A DNA stretch of 23,891 nt, taken from assembly GCA_964344775.1 (NCBI GenBank), contig CAYFOO010000017.1:1-23891 (forward strand). Direction: 5' to 3'. Both the position numbers and the translations under genes were made by a program. Positions 13,401 through 22,762 of the stretch are shown here, one piece after another; position 1 is the first letter of the stretch, and each line of letters begins with the position of its first letter. Origin of the DNA: CAYFMH01 sp964344775 (GTDB lineage: Bacteria; Patescibacteriota; Gracilibacteria; UBA4473). The notes beneath the pieces were generated by a model that saw only the letters and a list, made by a program, of their open reading frames with translations, had not been told where the DNA came from and did not search any database.

Positions 13401-16400
13401 ATATCTTTAATTCTTCGGTGGTTTCCGATGTCATCGGTCACACTAAAGATATCTACAAATGCTTCCGCAATATCGACGGAACCAACTTCGAGATCATCTC
13501 CGTTGATAATCGAGAGGGTCATCGTTCGTTTGGTTGGCAGGGTGAAGTCATTCCCAGTACTATTGGCTGATGAGGCATCGACGGGGGTCGAACTATCTGG
13601 TTTGATGTCTCCGTATTCTGGGTTCCAGGCGTGGAGTTCATATCGAGTGGCACTAGCTCCGGTTCCAGCGGTATTCGCTTTTACTTTAATACTAAAGTTA
13701 CCACTAGAGTCGGTTTTGGCACCATTTCCATTTCCGGTAAAATCTCCAGCACTTCCTCCAGAATACCCAATTTCATCCGCATTCACGAAGACGTTGGCAA
13801 TTCCATTATTAGAGCCATCTTTTACTTGTCCTTTGATCAGGTAGTAGGTCCCTTGGGCGACAGAGAAGTCAATTCCCGTCACAGAGGCACTAGCTCCAAC
13901 GGCGATATTGGTAGCAGTAACTTCAGATCCTGGTTCTAGTTTTCCATATCCTGGAGCTCTGGCTTCGATGTTCCAGGTTCCTGGATTGACGAAGAGGCTA
14001 TAGGTCCCTTGGGCATCGGTCATAGTAGAAGCGGATTGCCCATCTGTCGTCCAGGCATTGACCGCAGCATATTGAATCGCATTTGTTCCATCGGTGATAG
14101 ACCCGGAGATGGAGCTACTTGATTTTACCATTGTGAAGTTGACTCCGGAGACGTTGGTACTGACACTTACTGTTTTTTCTGGGACGGAGGGGAGTCCTGG
14201 TTTGTGTGCTCCGACGGTGTAGGTACCAGAGGCGACTTTGATCGTATAAGATCCATCAGTAGCGGTAGTCGCATGTCCTCCAAATCCATCTCCAGATGGG
14301 TCGTAGGCATACACATTTACGTTGGCCAGACCAGAGGTTCCATCGGTCACTGTTCCGGTAATCGTCAGGCTTGTATTGGTAAGTGCAAAGGTAACGGTGT
14401 CATCCCCAGAGATGTTTTTTTGTATGGGTTTTGGTGGAGCGAAATCTTGGTCGACTGGTCCGGCAGATCCAAAAGCCGAATGCTCCATGTATGGCATCAA
14501 TCCAAAATCCCACATGCCGTTACTGACTTTGATTGTTGCATCCGTACTTCCATCTGCATCAAGGGTTACTTTCTTTTCTTTCCATCCGTTTTGTCCACCA
14601 GCCCAGATGGAAACATCTTTTCCATCCATCGTATCTCCTGTATGCGTAATGGTATAGGTTACCGTATTGGCTGCGGAACTGAGGGACACATTGTTTCCCG
14701 TTGAAGTAGAGCTGCTCGAGGTGAGTTGTACTTGGAATCCTTGTCCTCCGAAATAGTCCGAACTTTCTGGAGCATCAACCCAGATGTTGTACCATCCATC
14801 CCAAGTATTTGTCGTGGCAGCGATTGGGAGCTGTGTGAAAGAATAAGATCCATTACTATCAGTTGTTGTTTCTAGATGTCCAGCTAGTGGTGAGTCAAGG
14901 AATACTCGAGCACTCTGGATGGCCGTAGTTCCATTTGAGGCGGTTACTTTCCCCGAAATAGATCCACTTCCGGCTTTTTTAATATCAAATTTCATGGATT
15001 TGATCGGTCCTTCTAGTGTTTTCCCGCTGTTATTTTTGGTCGTGATTTCTACTTGATATCCTCCGGTATCATTGGCCCAGTCGATTTCTGCGGCATCTCC
15101 ATTTTTAATTCCGGAGAGCTCGAAATCAATGAAGTCGTATGGCATGGTGGTAGAAGTAGTGTTGGTATCTGTACAAGCGGCTTCAAAAGCTCCATTTGCG
15201 TCCAGAGTACATCCAGTCCCGTCATCAACTGCAAGCGTGAGGGTGATGGTTTTTGTTTGATTGTTTGCAGACACAGCTGAGATTTGGACTTTTCCATCTG
15301 GATCAAAAGTAGATCCAGCGGTCATCGTTCCTCCTGGTCCGTTGATGTCCTGATTGAAGAAAAAGAGTTCACTATTGGAATCCGTTGCGACCGCAGCACT
15401 ACTGATGTCAAAAGAAGAAGGGAATTTGAGGAGAATTTTTCCTGCATGTACGATTGATTTGGTCGTCGGGAAGTTGATGTGGTAGCTGGTCGTTTTTCCC
15501 GCCGTTTGATTCATCGGCCAAACCGAAATCGGCATGAACATTTTGAAATCAATATCATCCGCTACGTTGTCATTTCCCATCTTGGAGAACATGTCTCCAT
15601 TGAATTGCCCGTCCATACCGGTGATGGTCGTCCCAGCGATAGAACTAGAGTCAAACACTCCTGCATCACTCCATGGAGAAAAACTCAATTGGCTTCCTGC
15701 CGTATCGATGTCTTGTCCATTCATAGCCAGCACCGAAGAAGTCGGAGTAAGGGTGTAATTTGCTCCTGTTGTGAGACTGATTCCTCGGATTTGTAATTCA
15801 TTCATAAATCCGTCGTATTCAAACGTTGCGGTTTGAAGATCCACATTGGTGCCTCCGTTGGTAAGGGTCCAATTAGATTTTTTCTCCACCGTGGCTTTGT
15901 CCATTCGGTCACTAAATCCGACGAGGACACTTTTACTATCACTATCGATCCATGGGATGGTCGGTTGTGTGTTTGAAAGAACGGCATTTTCTGTCGTAAA
16001 GGTGAGGGTGTAGTTGTCCGCCGTAGATCCGGCAGCAGTTCCGTTTCCATTTCCGTCGAGGGTGTTTCCGGCTTTATCTTTGAGATACACTCCAGAGAGG
16101 GTGAGGGTATATTCGGTATTGCTTTCCATTGCTCCTCCGAGGATATAATTAATCCCTCGCATAAAAGGATCGTACATTACTTCACTTCCGGTTACGCTTG
16201 GAGAGAGGGTTACACTAGTTGAAGTGAAGGTGGTTGGATCCATGTCCTCATTAAATTCTACCGAGATGGAAAAGCTGTTTCGTGGAATGTTGGTGGTGCT
16301 CGTAGCTCCATCGATGAAGTAAGTTTTCACTTTCGGTGCCGTAGAGTCAGTAGTAGCACTCGTAGTGAAGTGTGTTTTGAATTCACTTCCCAGAGCGGTT

Positions 16401-19400
16401 CCTCCTGCATCGGTGACGCTGGTGGTGACTCGTACTCGGTAATCACTATTAGAGTCCAAGGCACTAGAGGCCTCTACCGTGGCAGCGAAATTTCCTTCAT
16501 CATAAGAAACGTAGGCGGAAACACTTGTCCAGGTTCCGCTTACATCTTTTTCCAGCACAATATTACCGGCGGTTTCAATCGAAGATCGGTTCATCATTTC
16601 GTTAAATTTGATGTTCACTTTTCCGGCATTCGTAGGGATGTCTTTGGCTCCATCCCATGGCATAGATCCTTCGATCCATGGAGCTTCTCCGTCAGAACCA
16701 TATTCGATAGAGAATTCAAAAGGGTTGGTCAGTCGAGCTGGAAAAGTGATCCCAGATCCATCGTCCACTCCGATAATAAAGAGGTTGTATAAATCCCATT
16801 CATTCAAGGGGAAGTATGGATTATTACTATCTATGTTAGCAGAACTATCAGTACTTCGACTATCTACTCGAATAGAGCTGGTCCCGGTGAAGCTACAACT
16901 TCCAGCATTACAGTAAGTATCAGAGGCAGCAATTGCTACGGGATTATGATTATCTGGATCAAACGGTACGAATTCTGGGAGTATATAGATTTTGTAATTC
17001 ACTACCCCTGCACCAGCAGTCCAAGTGACGGTCAGGTCTCGACCGTCGATTCCAGCACTTGTGGTGTCTGCATCACTAGCAGCAAGGCTAGTAGGTGGTG
17101 GGAGCATATTGGTGTTGATGCTGACTGGGGCAGAAGTATTATCGGCGTTTCCATTGATGTCAGTCACGGAGGTAGTTGGATCAAAAGTAGTCGATCCAGC
17201 AGTAACGCTTAAATTGGTTGATCCGAGGGTGAATTCGTACACCCGTCCTTCTGGATCCATCGTTTGAACCGTTGCTTCGTCTCCTATGTCTCCGTTTGCA
17301 ATTCCGAGATTGGCTTTGATCACCGTAGTATCTGTCATTGGCTCGGAAAAGATAAAGATCAATTTGTCTCCGGCTTCAAAAGTTCCAGCATCTCCGGCGA
17401 CGGTTGGATCTCCAGCCACGGTTTTCAACACCGGAGAAGAAAGATCGATGGTTCCTGGTTTCCCGATGGTTCCTCCGCTGTCGGTTCGGATAGAGTAGGT
17501 CTGTACGAGATCTCCATCTCCCAGAGCGGCATTTCCACCGGCGAGAGTAATGGTGAGTTGGTCAAATGTTCCATTCCAAGCTCCGCCAGCCCCTCCCCAG
17601 GTCTTGGCGGCAAAGGTATAATCTGATCCATAATTGGCTTCAAAGTTGTGTTCAATCGGAAGTCCCCAATCGAGATTTGTTACAGCACTTCCGTCATAAG
17701 TTCCGAGTGTATTTGGGTCGATGGCGGTATTAAAATGTACGACAAACGTATCGGCATCTCCAAGACCTCCCCCTCCATTATCAGTATAGACGATTTTTGT
17801 AATTTTTCCGGCTTTCGATGAGGCGAGCGTGATTTGAGCGGCTCCTTCGTTCATTGAATTCCCAGTCAGATCTTTGATTTCATCGAGCGTGGCCCAGATC
17901 TCATCACCAGGTTGGATATCCGCTCCTTGTCCGAGATTGATGTGCAGTTCTCCGGCATGTTGATCCCATTGATCCACCCAAAAATTCACTCCTTGTCCAA
18001 ATGGGTTTGAAACATTGGAGCTGTCTCGTTTAATTATAAAGTCTGTGTTTGGATCAGTAATCGTAGAATAATCTAGGTCGGTATTACATCCGTTACTGGC
18101 ATCACCGTCATTATCAAATTTCAAAATCAATTCATCCCAGGCATTGAGCTGTCCGTTTCCGTCCCAGTCGTTTTGAACTACTTTACAGATATTTGGAGCA
18201 GTACTGTCGGTGCTAACGGCCGCATTGGTAGCCGCAATTCCTCCTTCATCAATAATATTGGTAAAGTTTACCTGGGTAGTACTGCTGGTATCATCGACCG
18301 TGAGTTCGAATTTTTTTGGATCCATGTCTGGGCCTCCTGTATGTCCTCCGACGCTCCCTTCAGAAATAGCTTCTACTTGAGTGATGTTCCCAGCATCCAG
18401 GCCGAAGTTATTGGACCAATCACCATCGTCGAGTTTGTCCATTACTGGTTCACTAAAAGTAACAAAAATAGAAGAACTTGTTTTTGTGGCTGTAGCGGTT
18501 GGGGCCGTGCTATCGATTTTTCCTCCAAATCCGAGCGGCATTCCAGCGGCAGAGCTGAGTCCCATCACCATAATTTCATCCCCTTCAGCAACAGTAGGAG
18601 ATCCTCCGAGGGTGATTATCAGACAATCTGGAGTGGTATCAGAGCTGGTCCCCCCGCCAGTACAAGTAGCTCCGTCATGATTTCCCCAGGTAATAGCGAG
18701 AGATCCGCCAGACCCCCAGCTGTGTTCTGACCAAGGGAACATTTGAGTTGGTTTGAGTTTATTTCCAAGATCGGTGGTATCCCCGATATCAGTTCGTCCC
18801 ATGTCTCCATCAAAGAAAAGGGTCACCGTATCTCCATCTGCGAAGTCGGCTCCGGCTTTATTTACTTGGACAAATTCCACATCTGCAAATTCTGGCATTG
18901 GGATTTGGTTTTTTGAGGCGGTGCTGTGCTGTGTAGCCGTAAGTCCATTGAGTCCCTTGATTCCAAAAGGATTAATCTTCATGCCGTCGTAGATATCGGT
19001 AAATCCTTGTAGATAAATCACAAGGACATCATCCGCAATGCTGTTTGAGTTGGCACTAAAATTAGAAGCTTCGTTGTCGATCACTTTGGCATACGATTGA
19101 TCTAGGTTTCCAAATTGTCGTCCCTCACATTCCGACCCTGTGAAGAAATCTCCTCCGGCACAGTCGGAAGCAGAAGAACCGGAGTAGGTCCAGGCGTTGT
19201 AAATTTCTAGGAAGGCACCGATGTTTCGAATCAAACCATTGGAATCTTCTCCAAGGTAGGCGGTGTCAATGGCTCCGGTAAAAGGAATAATAATGGTATC
19301 TCGCAGATTATCGCTCGAATCTGTGTCACAAGAGTTTCCGGTATCTCCGGTACTATCGTTACATCCATCCAGGTTCATTCCCCAGCTTCCCTGATTCATC

Positions 19401-21226
19401 GTAGCGACAACTCCAGTATCTGAGATCGCGATGGCATCAGAAGCACTTCCGGCGAGACTTACCACGTTGATCCCACCACTATCGTCGAGGGCATTTCCAG
19501 CTTGATCGGTTACCGAAGTGGAGACGGTAATCGAGCTGATCGCGGTCACATCTGGAGTGGTGAGTCTTACGATTTTATCCGACATGTCTGGAGACATCCA
19601 GCTCGGTGCATCTGGTGTATGAAACATCAAGAACGCACTAGAAATACTTCCGGCGTCTGGTGTATAATTTCCCACTGTTTCGGCAGAGGTGACATCCATC
19701 CGGTCATCAAATCGAAGATAGGCATAATCATTTCCTGAAGCTTGATCATCTTTGATCACTCCGATTACTTTTGGCTTAGTCGCATCAATGTTGAAGTATT
19801 CATTTCCCTGAGCGGGGGTTCCATTTGCATCATCCAGGAAGTTGTAAATTCCATTAATAATCAAGCTATCTCCATCGGCGATAGTGGCTCCCGAAGCGAC
19901 TACATTTACGGTCACGGTGTCTCCTTGGAGTGTTGCACTAGAGATGGTTTCTGTATCACTAGCCGCCGTTTGAATGGTATATCGAGCCGTGACATCAGTC
20001 GTAGAGCTGTCCATCGCTCGATCAAAGATTACTCCTACGGTTGTACTATTTACGAGTTTTACTCCTTTGATAATTGGTGGCATGTTGGCTCCAGAACTCA
20101 CTTCGTTCAAACAAATCGCATTACATCCGTCTCCATCAGTGGTGTTTCCATCATCACATTCTTCTCCTCCTTCTACGGTGCTGTTTCCACAGGTAGCGGC
20201 ACTAGCTTCTGTCTGACAAGTGGCACTACATCCGTCTCCGGCATCAGTGTTTCCATCATCACACTGTTCTCCGGTTTCGGTCACATGGTTTCCACAGCTA
20301 GCCGCGGCATCTTGAATCGCAGGAGTCGATCCGGCATTGAGCGTAAAACTGGCCGCTACATTCCCAGCGGCATCTTCTATCAGAGAAGCACTATCGGTGG
20401 TGTACGCAATTTCGAGATTTCCTACCGTCGTTTTGAGCGTGGTAGTGGTGAAGTTGTAGCTTACAAGTGTGAGATCGGTTGAATCCGAAGTTCCTTGTTT
20501 GTTTCCATCACTGACGGCACTGCCTTCAGTCAAATCAGAAAAATCGGTTCCGGTAATCGCAAAGTTTAAGTTTTCATCATTGGAAGAAAGTATTTTTGTT
20601 GCCATTGGTTCTGAGAATTGTATAGATACCAGTTCTAGATTTCCATCATCATCGTGATCGATAGCTGAGGCAGCTACTGGCACGGGAGCAGCTCCATCGA
20701 TTTCTACCACTTCTGTAGCAATGGCGGCCACGTTAGCCGGATTAGCTCCGTCTGTAACGACAAGATTATTTCCCGTGGCATCGTAGACTACATCTACGGC
20801 CGTAGCGGAGGTGTTTACACTCAGATCCGCATCGCTCTCGTCCAGCGTTAATTTGAACAACGCATCAGTTCCGTCACCGCTGACAAAAGTGATAGCACTA
20901 ACGGTTACTGCATTGGAAGATCCGCTGTCTGTAACGGTGAATTGGCCAATGGTAGTGGCTTCATCAGTTGCATGCGAAATCGCATTGGCCGTTCCAGCGG
21001 CAAAGTCAACGGTAATAACTACTTCATCAATTTTACCATTGCTGTTGGTGTCCCGGAGAGCGACTCCGCCGGTACTATCCAGATCTCCGTCAGCCGCTTG
21101 TGCGACGGGGGTGAGTGGGAAGTTTAGAGAAGTAGATAAAAGTCCCGCAATAGCGAGAAGCGAAAAGAATTTTTTGCACTTTGCAAAAAAACCTTCTCGA
21201 GGTCGAAATGGATGGAAACATTTCAT
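10454..21226 (-). CDS. Giant (3590-residue) multidomain S-layer-type surface protein with C-terminal SLH domains
   Basis: Likely the main surface-layer or adhesive protein. Signal peptide about 1-44 (ends VAQA). N-terminal beta-domains carry EF-hand-like loops (DTNSNGKIDE, 59-68). Two cysteine repeats follow at about 310-374 (GEQCDDGN, GEECDDGN; DUF4215/Myxo-disulfide type). Many Ig-like/SbsA-type domains follow, with clear ones near 1514-1620 and 1628-1750 (FNEDMDP, DKAGNTLD). About six carboxypeptidase-regulatory-like repeats lie at about 2085-2830 (SISGKVTASNGT, GSYSF, GTYKLRVDKPGY). Next are a ZU5-like segment (VPANAL, tentative), one FN3 (about 3046-3145), ten glycines (3154-3163) and a further beta-domain. 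Three SLH domains end the protein (about 3412-3590: DTRGHWAAGYI, FPDVETNDWY, FLDVITGSWY), which anchor such proteins to cell-wall polymer. One uninterrupted frame of 10.8 kb with its own terminator. No Shine-Dalgarno; TATACC lies just before the ATG. Confidence 0.93.
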   Translation of the reverse strand: MKCFHPFRPREGFFAKCKKFFSLLAIAGLLSTSLNFPLTPVAQAADGDLDSTGGVALRDTNSNGKIDEVVITVDFAAGTANAISHATDEATTIGQFTVTDSGSSNAVTVSAITFVSGDGTDALFKLTLDESDADLSVNTSATAVDVVYDATGNNLVVTDGANPANVAAIATEVVEIDGAAPVPVAASAIDHDDDGNLELVSIQFSEPMATKILSSNDENLNFAITGTDFSDLTEGSAVSDGNKQGTSDSTDLTLVSYNFTTTTLKTTVGNLEIAYTTDSASLIEDAAGNVAASFTLNAGSTPAIQDAAASCGNHVTETGEQCDDGNTDAGDGCSATCQTEASAATCGNSTVEGGEECDDGNTTDGDGCNAICLNEVSSGANMPPIIKGVKLVNSTTVGVIFDRAMDSSTTDVTARYTIQTAASDTETISSATLQGDTVTVNVVASGATIADGDSLIINGIYNFLDDANGTPAQGNEYFNIDATKPKVIGVIKDDQASGNDYAYLRFDDRMDVTSAETVGNYTPDAGSISSAFLMFHTPDAPSWMSPDMSDKIVRLTTPDVTAISSITVSTSVTDQAGNALDDSGGINVVSLAGSASDAIAISDTGVVATMNQGSWGMNLDGCNDSTGDTGNSCDTDSSDNLRDTIIIPFTGAIDTAYLGEDSNGLIRNIGAFLEIYNAWTYSGSSASDCAGGDFFTGSECEGRQFGNLDQSYAKVIDNEASNFSANSNSIADDVLVIYLQGFTDIYDGMKINPFGIKGLNGLTATQHSTASKNQIPMPEFADVEFVQVNKAGADFADGDTVTLFFDGDMGRTDIGDTTDLGNKLKPTQMFPWSEHSWGSGGSLAITWGNHDGATCTGGGTSSDTTPDCLIITLGGSPTVAEGDEIMVMGLSSAAGMPLGFGGKIDSTAPTATATKTSSSIFVTFSEPVMDKLDDGDWSNNFGLDAGNITQVEAISEGSVGGHTGGPDMDPKKFELTVDDTSSTTQVNFTNIIDEGGIAATNAAVSTDSTAPNICKVVQNDWDGNGQLNAWDELILKFDNDGDASNGCNTDLDYSTITDPNTDFIIKRDSSNVSNPFGQGVNFWVDQWDQHAGELHINLGQGADIQPGDEIWATLDEIKDLTGNSMNEGAAQITLASSKAGKITKIVYTDNGGGGLGDADTFVVHFNTAIDPNTLGTYDGSAVTNLDWGLPIEHNFEANYGSDYTFAAKTWGGAGGAWNGTFDQLTITLAGGNAALGDGDLVQTYSIRTDSGGTIGKPGTIDLSSPVLKTVAGDPTVAGDAGTFEAGDKLIFIFSEPMTDTTVIKANLGIANGDIGDEATVQTMDPEGRVYEFTLGSTNLSVTAGSTTFDPTTSVTDINGNADNTSAPVSINTNMLPPPTSLAASDADTTSAGIDGRDLTVTWTAGAGVVNYKIYILPEFVPFDPDNHNPVAIAASDTYCNAGSCSFTGTSSIRVDSRSTDSSANIDSNNPYFPLNEWDLYNLFIIGVDDGSGITFPARLTNPFEFSIEYGSDGEAPWIEGSMPWDGAKDIPTNAGKVNIKFNEMMNRSSIETAGNIVLEKDVSGTWTSVSAYVSYDEGNFAATVEASSALDSNSDYRVRVTTSVTDAGGTALGSEFKTHFTTSATTDSTAPKVKTYFIDGATSTTNIPRNSFSISVEFNEDMDPTTFTSTSVTLSPSVTGSEVMYDPFMRGINYILGGAMESNTEYTLTLSGVYLKDKAGNTLDGNGNGTAAGSTADNYTLTFTTENAVLSNTQPTIPWIDSDSKSVLVGFSDRMDKATVEKKSNWTLTNGGTNVDLQTATFEYDGFMNELQIRGISLTTGANYTLTPTSSVLAMNGQDIDTAGSQLSFSPWSDAGVFDSSSIAGTTITGMDGQFNGDMFSKMGNDNVADDIDFKMFMPISVWPMNQTAGKTTSYHINFPTTKSIVHAGKILLKFPSSFDISSAAVATDSNSELFFFNQDINGPGGTMTAGSTFDPDGKVQISAVSANNQTKTITLTLAVDDGTGCTLDANGAFEAACTDTNTTSTTMPYDFIDFELSGIKNGDAAEIDWANDTGGYQVEITTKNNSGKTLEGPIKSMKFDIKKAGSGSISGKVTASNGTTAIQSARVFLDSPLAGHLETTTDSNGSYSFTQLPIAATTNTWDGWYNIWVDAPESSDYFGGQGFQVQLTSSSSTSTGNNVSLSSAANTVTYTITHTGDTMDGKDVSIWAGGQNGWKEKKVTLDADGSTDATIKVSNGMWDFGLMPYMEHSAFGSAGPVDQDFAPPKPIQKNISGDDTVTFALTNTSLTITGTVTDGTSGLANVNVYAYDPSGDGFGGHATTATDGSYTIKVASGTYTVGAHKPGLPSVPEKTVSVSTNVSGVNFTMVKSSSSISGSITDGTNAIQYAAVNAWTTDGQSASTMTDAQGTYSLFVNPGTWNIEARAPGYGKLEPGSEVTATNIAVGASASVTGIDFSVAQGTYYLIKGQVKDGSNNGIANVFVNADEIGYSGGSAGDFTGNGNGAKTDSSGNFSIKVKANTAGTGASATRYELHAWNPEYGDIKPDSSTPVDASSANSTGNDFTLPTKRTMTLSIINGDDLEVGSVDIAEAFVDIFSVTDDIGNHRRIKDINLTAGDNSNIGTIDVPQASGYTAVMHIPGVGAFNGTVGGNESFSISANGTIQFDLELDSGTSVLTFAGTVEDDSTNALEDAWVSAQNTTTLEVFGKASASDGTYSIKVPSGTYKLRVDKPGYKSPAAVTLSADDAARTLTMTAAGSSITGTVYKSDGSTAAAYAFVWAEEVDADGWVGTEADKDGAYTLPVPTSTNWKLFAQNDKGSSGSILASTAAGSTGKNITLSTAMAGASFISDQPKVESMTPADGGVMDDSDNTGVKINVPANALGTGDNPGQLTAKETSAIPKTSTVQPLGGIGKEITAADSSGQPITNLNNDITIELVYKKSEVENFTSSDNTATSNGLEELSTMQNAYWDATTQNWINVSTTKTVQVKNDIADDWSTVAWDTFVTNVTGEGDNSGNNGGTQKDYYDDYKVTLTSTTDHLTIFGAVTGSDTTAPSTPTGLAVSSAGNGSASLSWTANSEGDILEYQVFRGTTDSYTCNDSSQINTSAVTTTTYTDSSITSNTSYTYYYKLTAVDTSGNVSSCASAVTAGYVYSTSSSGGGGGGGGGGSRYRPATTYTTTPGTTNSNVIMGGYIVPTTPSHREVYLHQEVNLSKNNGKFSRPIKVEDVMTGQKVQFKRDTVVTDSMGKPFAGLISMPTEIKSTRAPKVMESDVKLFKAMEIGAADGQSLRFSQPVKISIPIYGASNATARRLKAFYYDPDTSSYVLIDDGGTLSSHRDSITFETDHMTLFALIDTLGDPVGSIKAGGYTPSKKVITMSPTDTKAEESKAEPEVEEEVTTVMVQTKRQIPEKLIQPVPPFEDTRGHWAAGYIDKLRERGVISGKRPGIYDPTGDLTRAELTKVAVNAFELAVPKTVDGTSFPDVETNDWYAPYIEVARENSIISGYPDGHFDPNSPITRVEALKVILESSGLVIENVSEPTGFLDVITGSWYEKYVDFADKNDMIDGFRNMTFDPEKPITRYEIARVIAKLWELME

Positions 21227-21606
21227 GGTATAAAAGGGTTAAAGAATTAAAAAAAGAAAGATGGGTAACAACACTTCTTTTTGATGTGAAGGTTGTTTTT
21301 TTCTTTCAAAAATAACACTAAACCGCTATTGGTTTTGGGCTAAAAAGTCAATGTTTTTGGCTTGACGAATTGTGCACCAGGAAAGGTTTTGTGTGAAAAA
21401 ATTAATATTGTATAAAATTGTTATTCGAAATGGTGAAAATATTAAAAACTTAAGCACAATTTTATGCATTGATAGAAGGGGGATTGTTGGGATTTAAAAT
21501 TTTTGATTGCATAATTTTATTGATCGGATTTATCAAAAAAATATTTTTTTATTAAAATATCATAAAAAGTTTTTTAAAAAAATGAAGCAGAGCTTCTGAG
21601 ACAAGT

Positions 21607-21633
21607 ACATTCCCAAATGGAATTTGGGAACGA
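21607..21633 (+). repeat. REP-like stem-loop, copy B
   Basis: TTCCCAAAT (21610-21618), loop GGA, ATTTGGGAA (21622-21630). It is flanked by the same ACATTCCCAA and TTGGGAACGA ends as copy A at 8623-8664, but the inner stem differs with compensating changes. Confidence 0.75.
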
Positions 21634-21661
21634 ACGAAAAAATGAATAAATTTAATTTTAT

Positions 21662-21709
21662 AAAAAAAACTCCCCGGTACACGGCATTCTGCCGGTACCA
21701 GGGGGGAGT
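21662..21709 (-). terminator. Strong rho-independent terminator of the 22759-21734 gene
   Basis: On the minus strand ACTCCCC...GGTAC-C-GGCA, loop GAA, TGCC...GTACC-GGGGAGT forms a long GC-rich stem. It is followed by eight T residues, 25 bases after the stop codon. Confidence 0.9.
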
Positions 21710-21733
21710 GCATTGGCGTGTTGACGTTCTGTC

Positions 21734-22759
21734 TCAAGTGGTGGTGTCTTTCTTGTCCTCTTCGTCGGGAGGAGCATCGACTGGTTTCGATTCCGGAGTG
21801 GGTTCCGGAGTCGCATCTTCTGGAGCCGCCCCCGCCGGATCGTCAGCTTCGGTGGGCGGTTCTGTCTCGTCTTCCGGCTCAGCTTCAGGTTCCTCGTCGG
21901 GGAGAACTTCCACCGGAGGAGTCTCGGGGTCCGAAGTTCTGAGAGCTTCGGTGAGGGTATTTATGCCCGCGGTTGCTGTCTCCTTGTCCTCTGCCCGGCC
22001 CAAGAGTGCGTTGGTGGCGGCATCTCGTATCGCCGAGCTGAGGTCTTGAGATTCGATCTCTTCCAGCCAGCGGCATACCCAACCGATGATGGTCATGGCA
22101 CGACACGGATCTTCGCTCTCGAGGATCATTTGCTGGATGATGATCAGGGCGTCGTCTGGGCGTGCTTTGATCCAGATTTTCAGTAGCTCCGGTTGTCGAT
22201 ACATCCCCAGGGCTGCGTTGAACCTAGGCTGTTGTGCTAGAGCGAGGACCGCAGCTTGAAGTTCCTCCATGGAGTGGTAGTACTCCCAGCGTTGTTCTAG
22301 ATTGGTTTCTTCCTTATCCTTGCGGGAGGAGTACCAATGCAGGAGAGCGGCGACGATCATGCCGGGGACAGCACTTACTACTGGCCAGAAAAAAAGAATT
22401 CTTGCGGTTGTCAGTTCTGATCTTATCCCGAGGAAATCCTGGCCTATCAGAATAGCTCCGGTGATAAAGATGATCACTCCCAAAATCCCAGGACCTCTGT
22501 AGGCGGATACGAATCCGATAATACAGAGGACGCCTGCGAAAAAGATACCGGCGACACTATTCGTCATGGTTTCTTTTGGTAGGTTATCAATGCCGGCAAT
22601 CCTGGAGGCAAAGAGAATCATCCCTATCAATCCACTCAAGAGGACCAGCAAGCTCAAGAGGAAATTCTTGTCTTTGCCGTGTTGAACCTTTGCTTGAAGA
22701 TCCCTTACCTTTCTGTGTCCAGAGATGGTGGCTTTGATTCGACCGGTATTGTTCGACAT
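21734..22759 (-). CDS. Four-TM membrane protein with helical domain and acidic Pro-rich tail
   Basis: From the chosen start it is 341 residues. After a basic N terminus (TGRIKATISGHRKVRDL) come four membrane helices (FLLSLLVLLSGLIGMILFA; SVAGIFFAGVLCIIGFVSA; GILGVIIFITGAILIG; ILFFWPVVSAVPGMIVAALL). A cytoplasmic helical region follows (about 160-270, EELQAAVLALAQQP, PELLKIWIKARPDDALIIIQQMI), possibly a TPR- or HEAT-like repeat. The last 70 residues are an acidic Pro/Glu/Asp-rich, probably disordered tail. No family is recognised. The ATG at 22759 is preferred over in-frame ATGs at 22774 and 22798 because AGGAG lies seven bases upstream. The gene is much more GC-rich than its neighbours, has a strong terminator, and its Shine-Dalgarno is unusual for this window, so it may have been acquired. 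Confidence 0.72.
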   Translation of the reverse strand: MSNNTGRIKATISGHRKVRDLQAKVQHGKDKNFLLSLLVLLSGLIGMILFASRIAGIDNLPKETMTNSVAGIFFAGVLCIIGFVSAYRGPGILGVIIFITGAILIGQDFLGIRSELTTARILFFWPVVSAVPGMIVAALLHWYSSRKDKEETNLEQRWEYYHSMEELQAAVLALAQQPRFNAALGMYRQPELLKIWIKARPDDALIIIQQMILESEDPCRAMTIIGWVCRWLEEIESQDLSSAIRDAATNALLGRAEDKETATAGINTLTEALRTSDPETPPVEVLPDEEPEAEPEDETEPPTEADDPAGAAPEDATPEPTPESKPVDAPPDEEDKKDTTT

Positions 22760-22762
22760 AGT

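Larger units (their letters stand above)
21227..21733. other. Gene-free leader/spacer upstream of the giant gene
   Basis: About 507 very AT-rich bases. The part next to the giant gene should hold its 5' leader; TTGACT near 21352-21347 (minus strand) could be a -35 box, but no convincing -10 follows at 17 bases. The distal part holds a REP-like stem-loop (21607-21633) and the terminator of the neighbouring gene (21662-21709). No small gene is visible. Confidence 0.5.

Noticed and set aside
10433..21233. Many plus-strand open frames opposite the giant gene
   Set aside because: They arise from the stop-poor complement of a long Thr/Ser/Ala/Gly-rich coding sequence. None has a motif or start signal.
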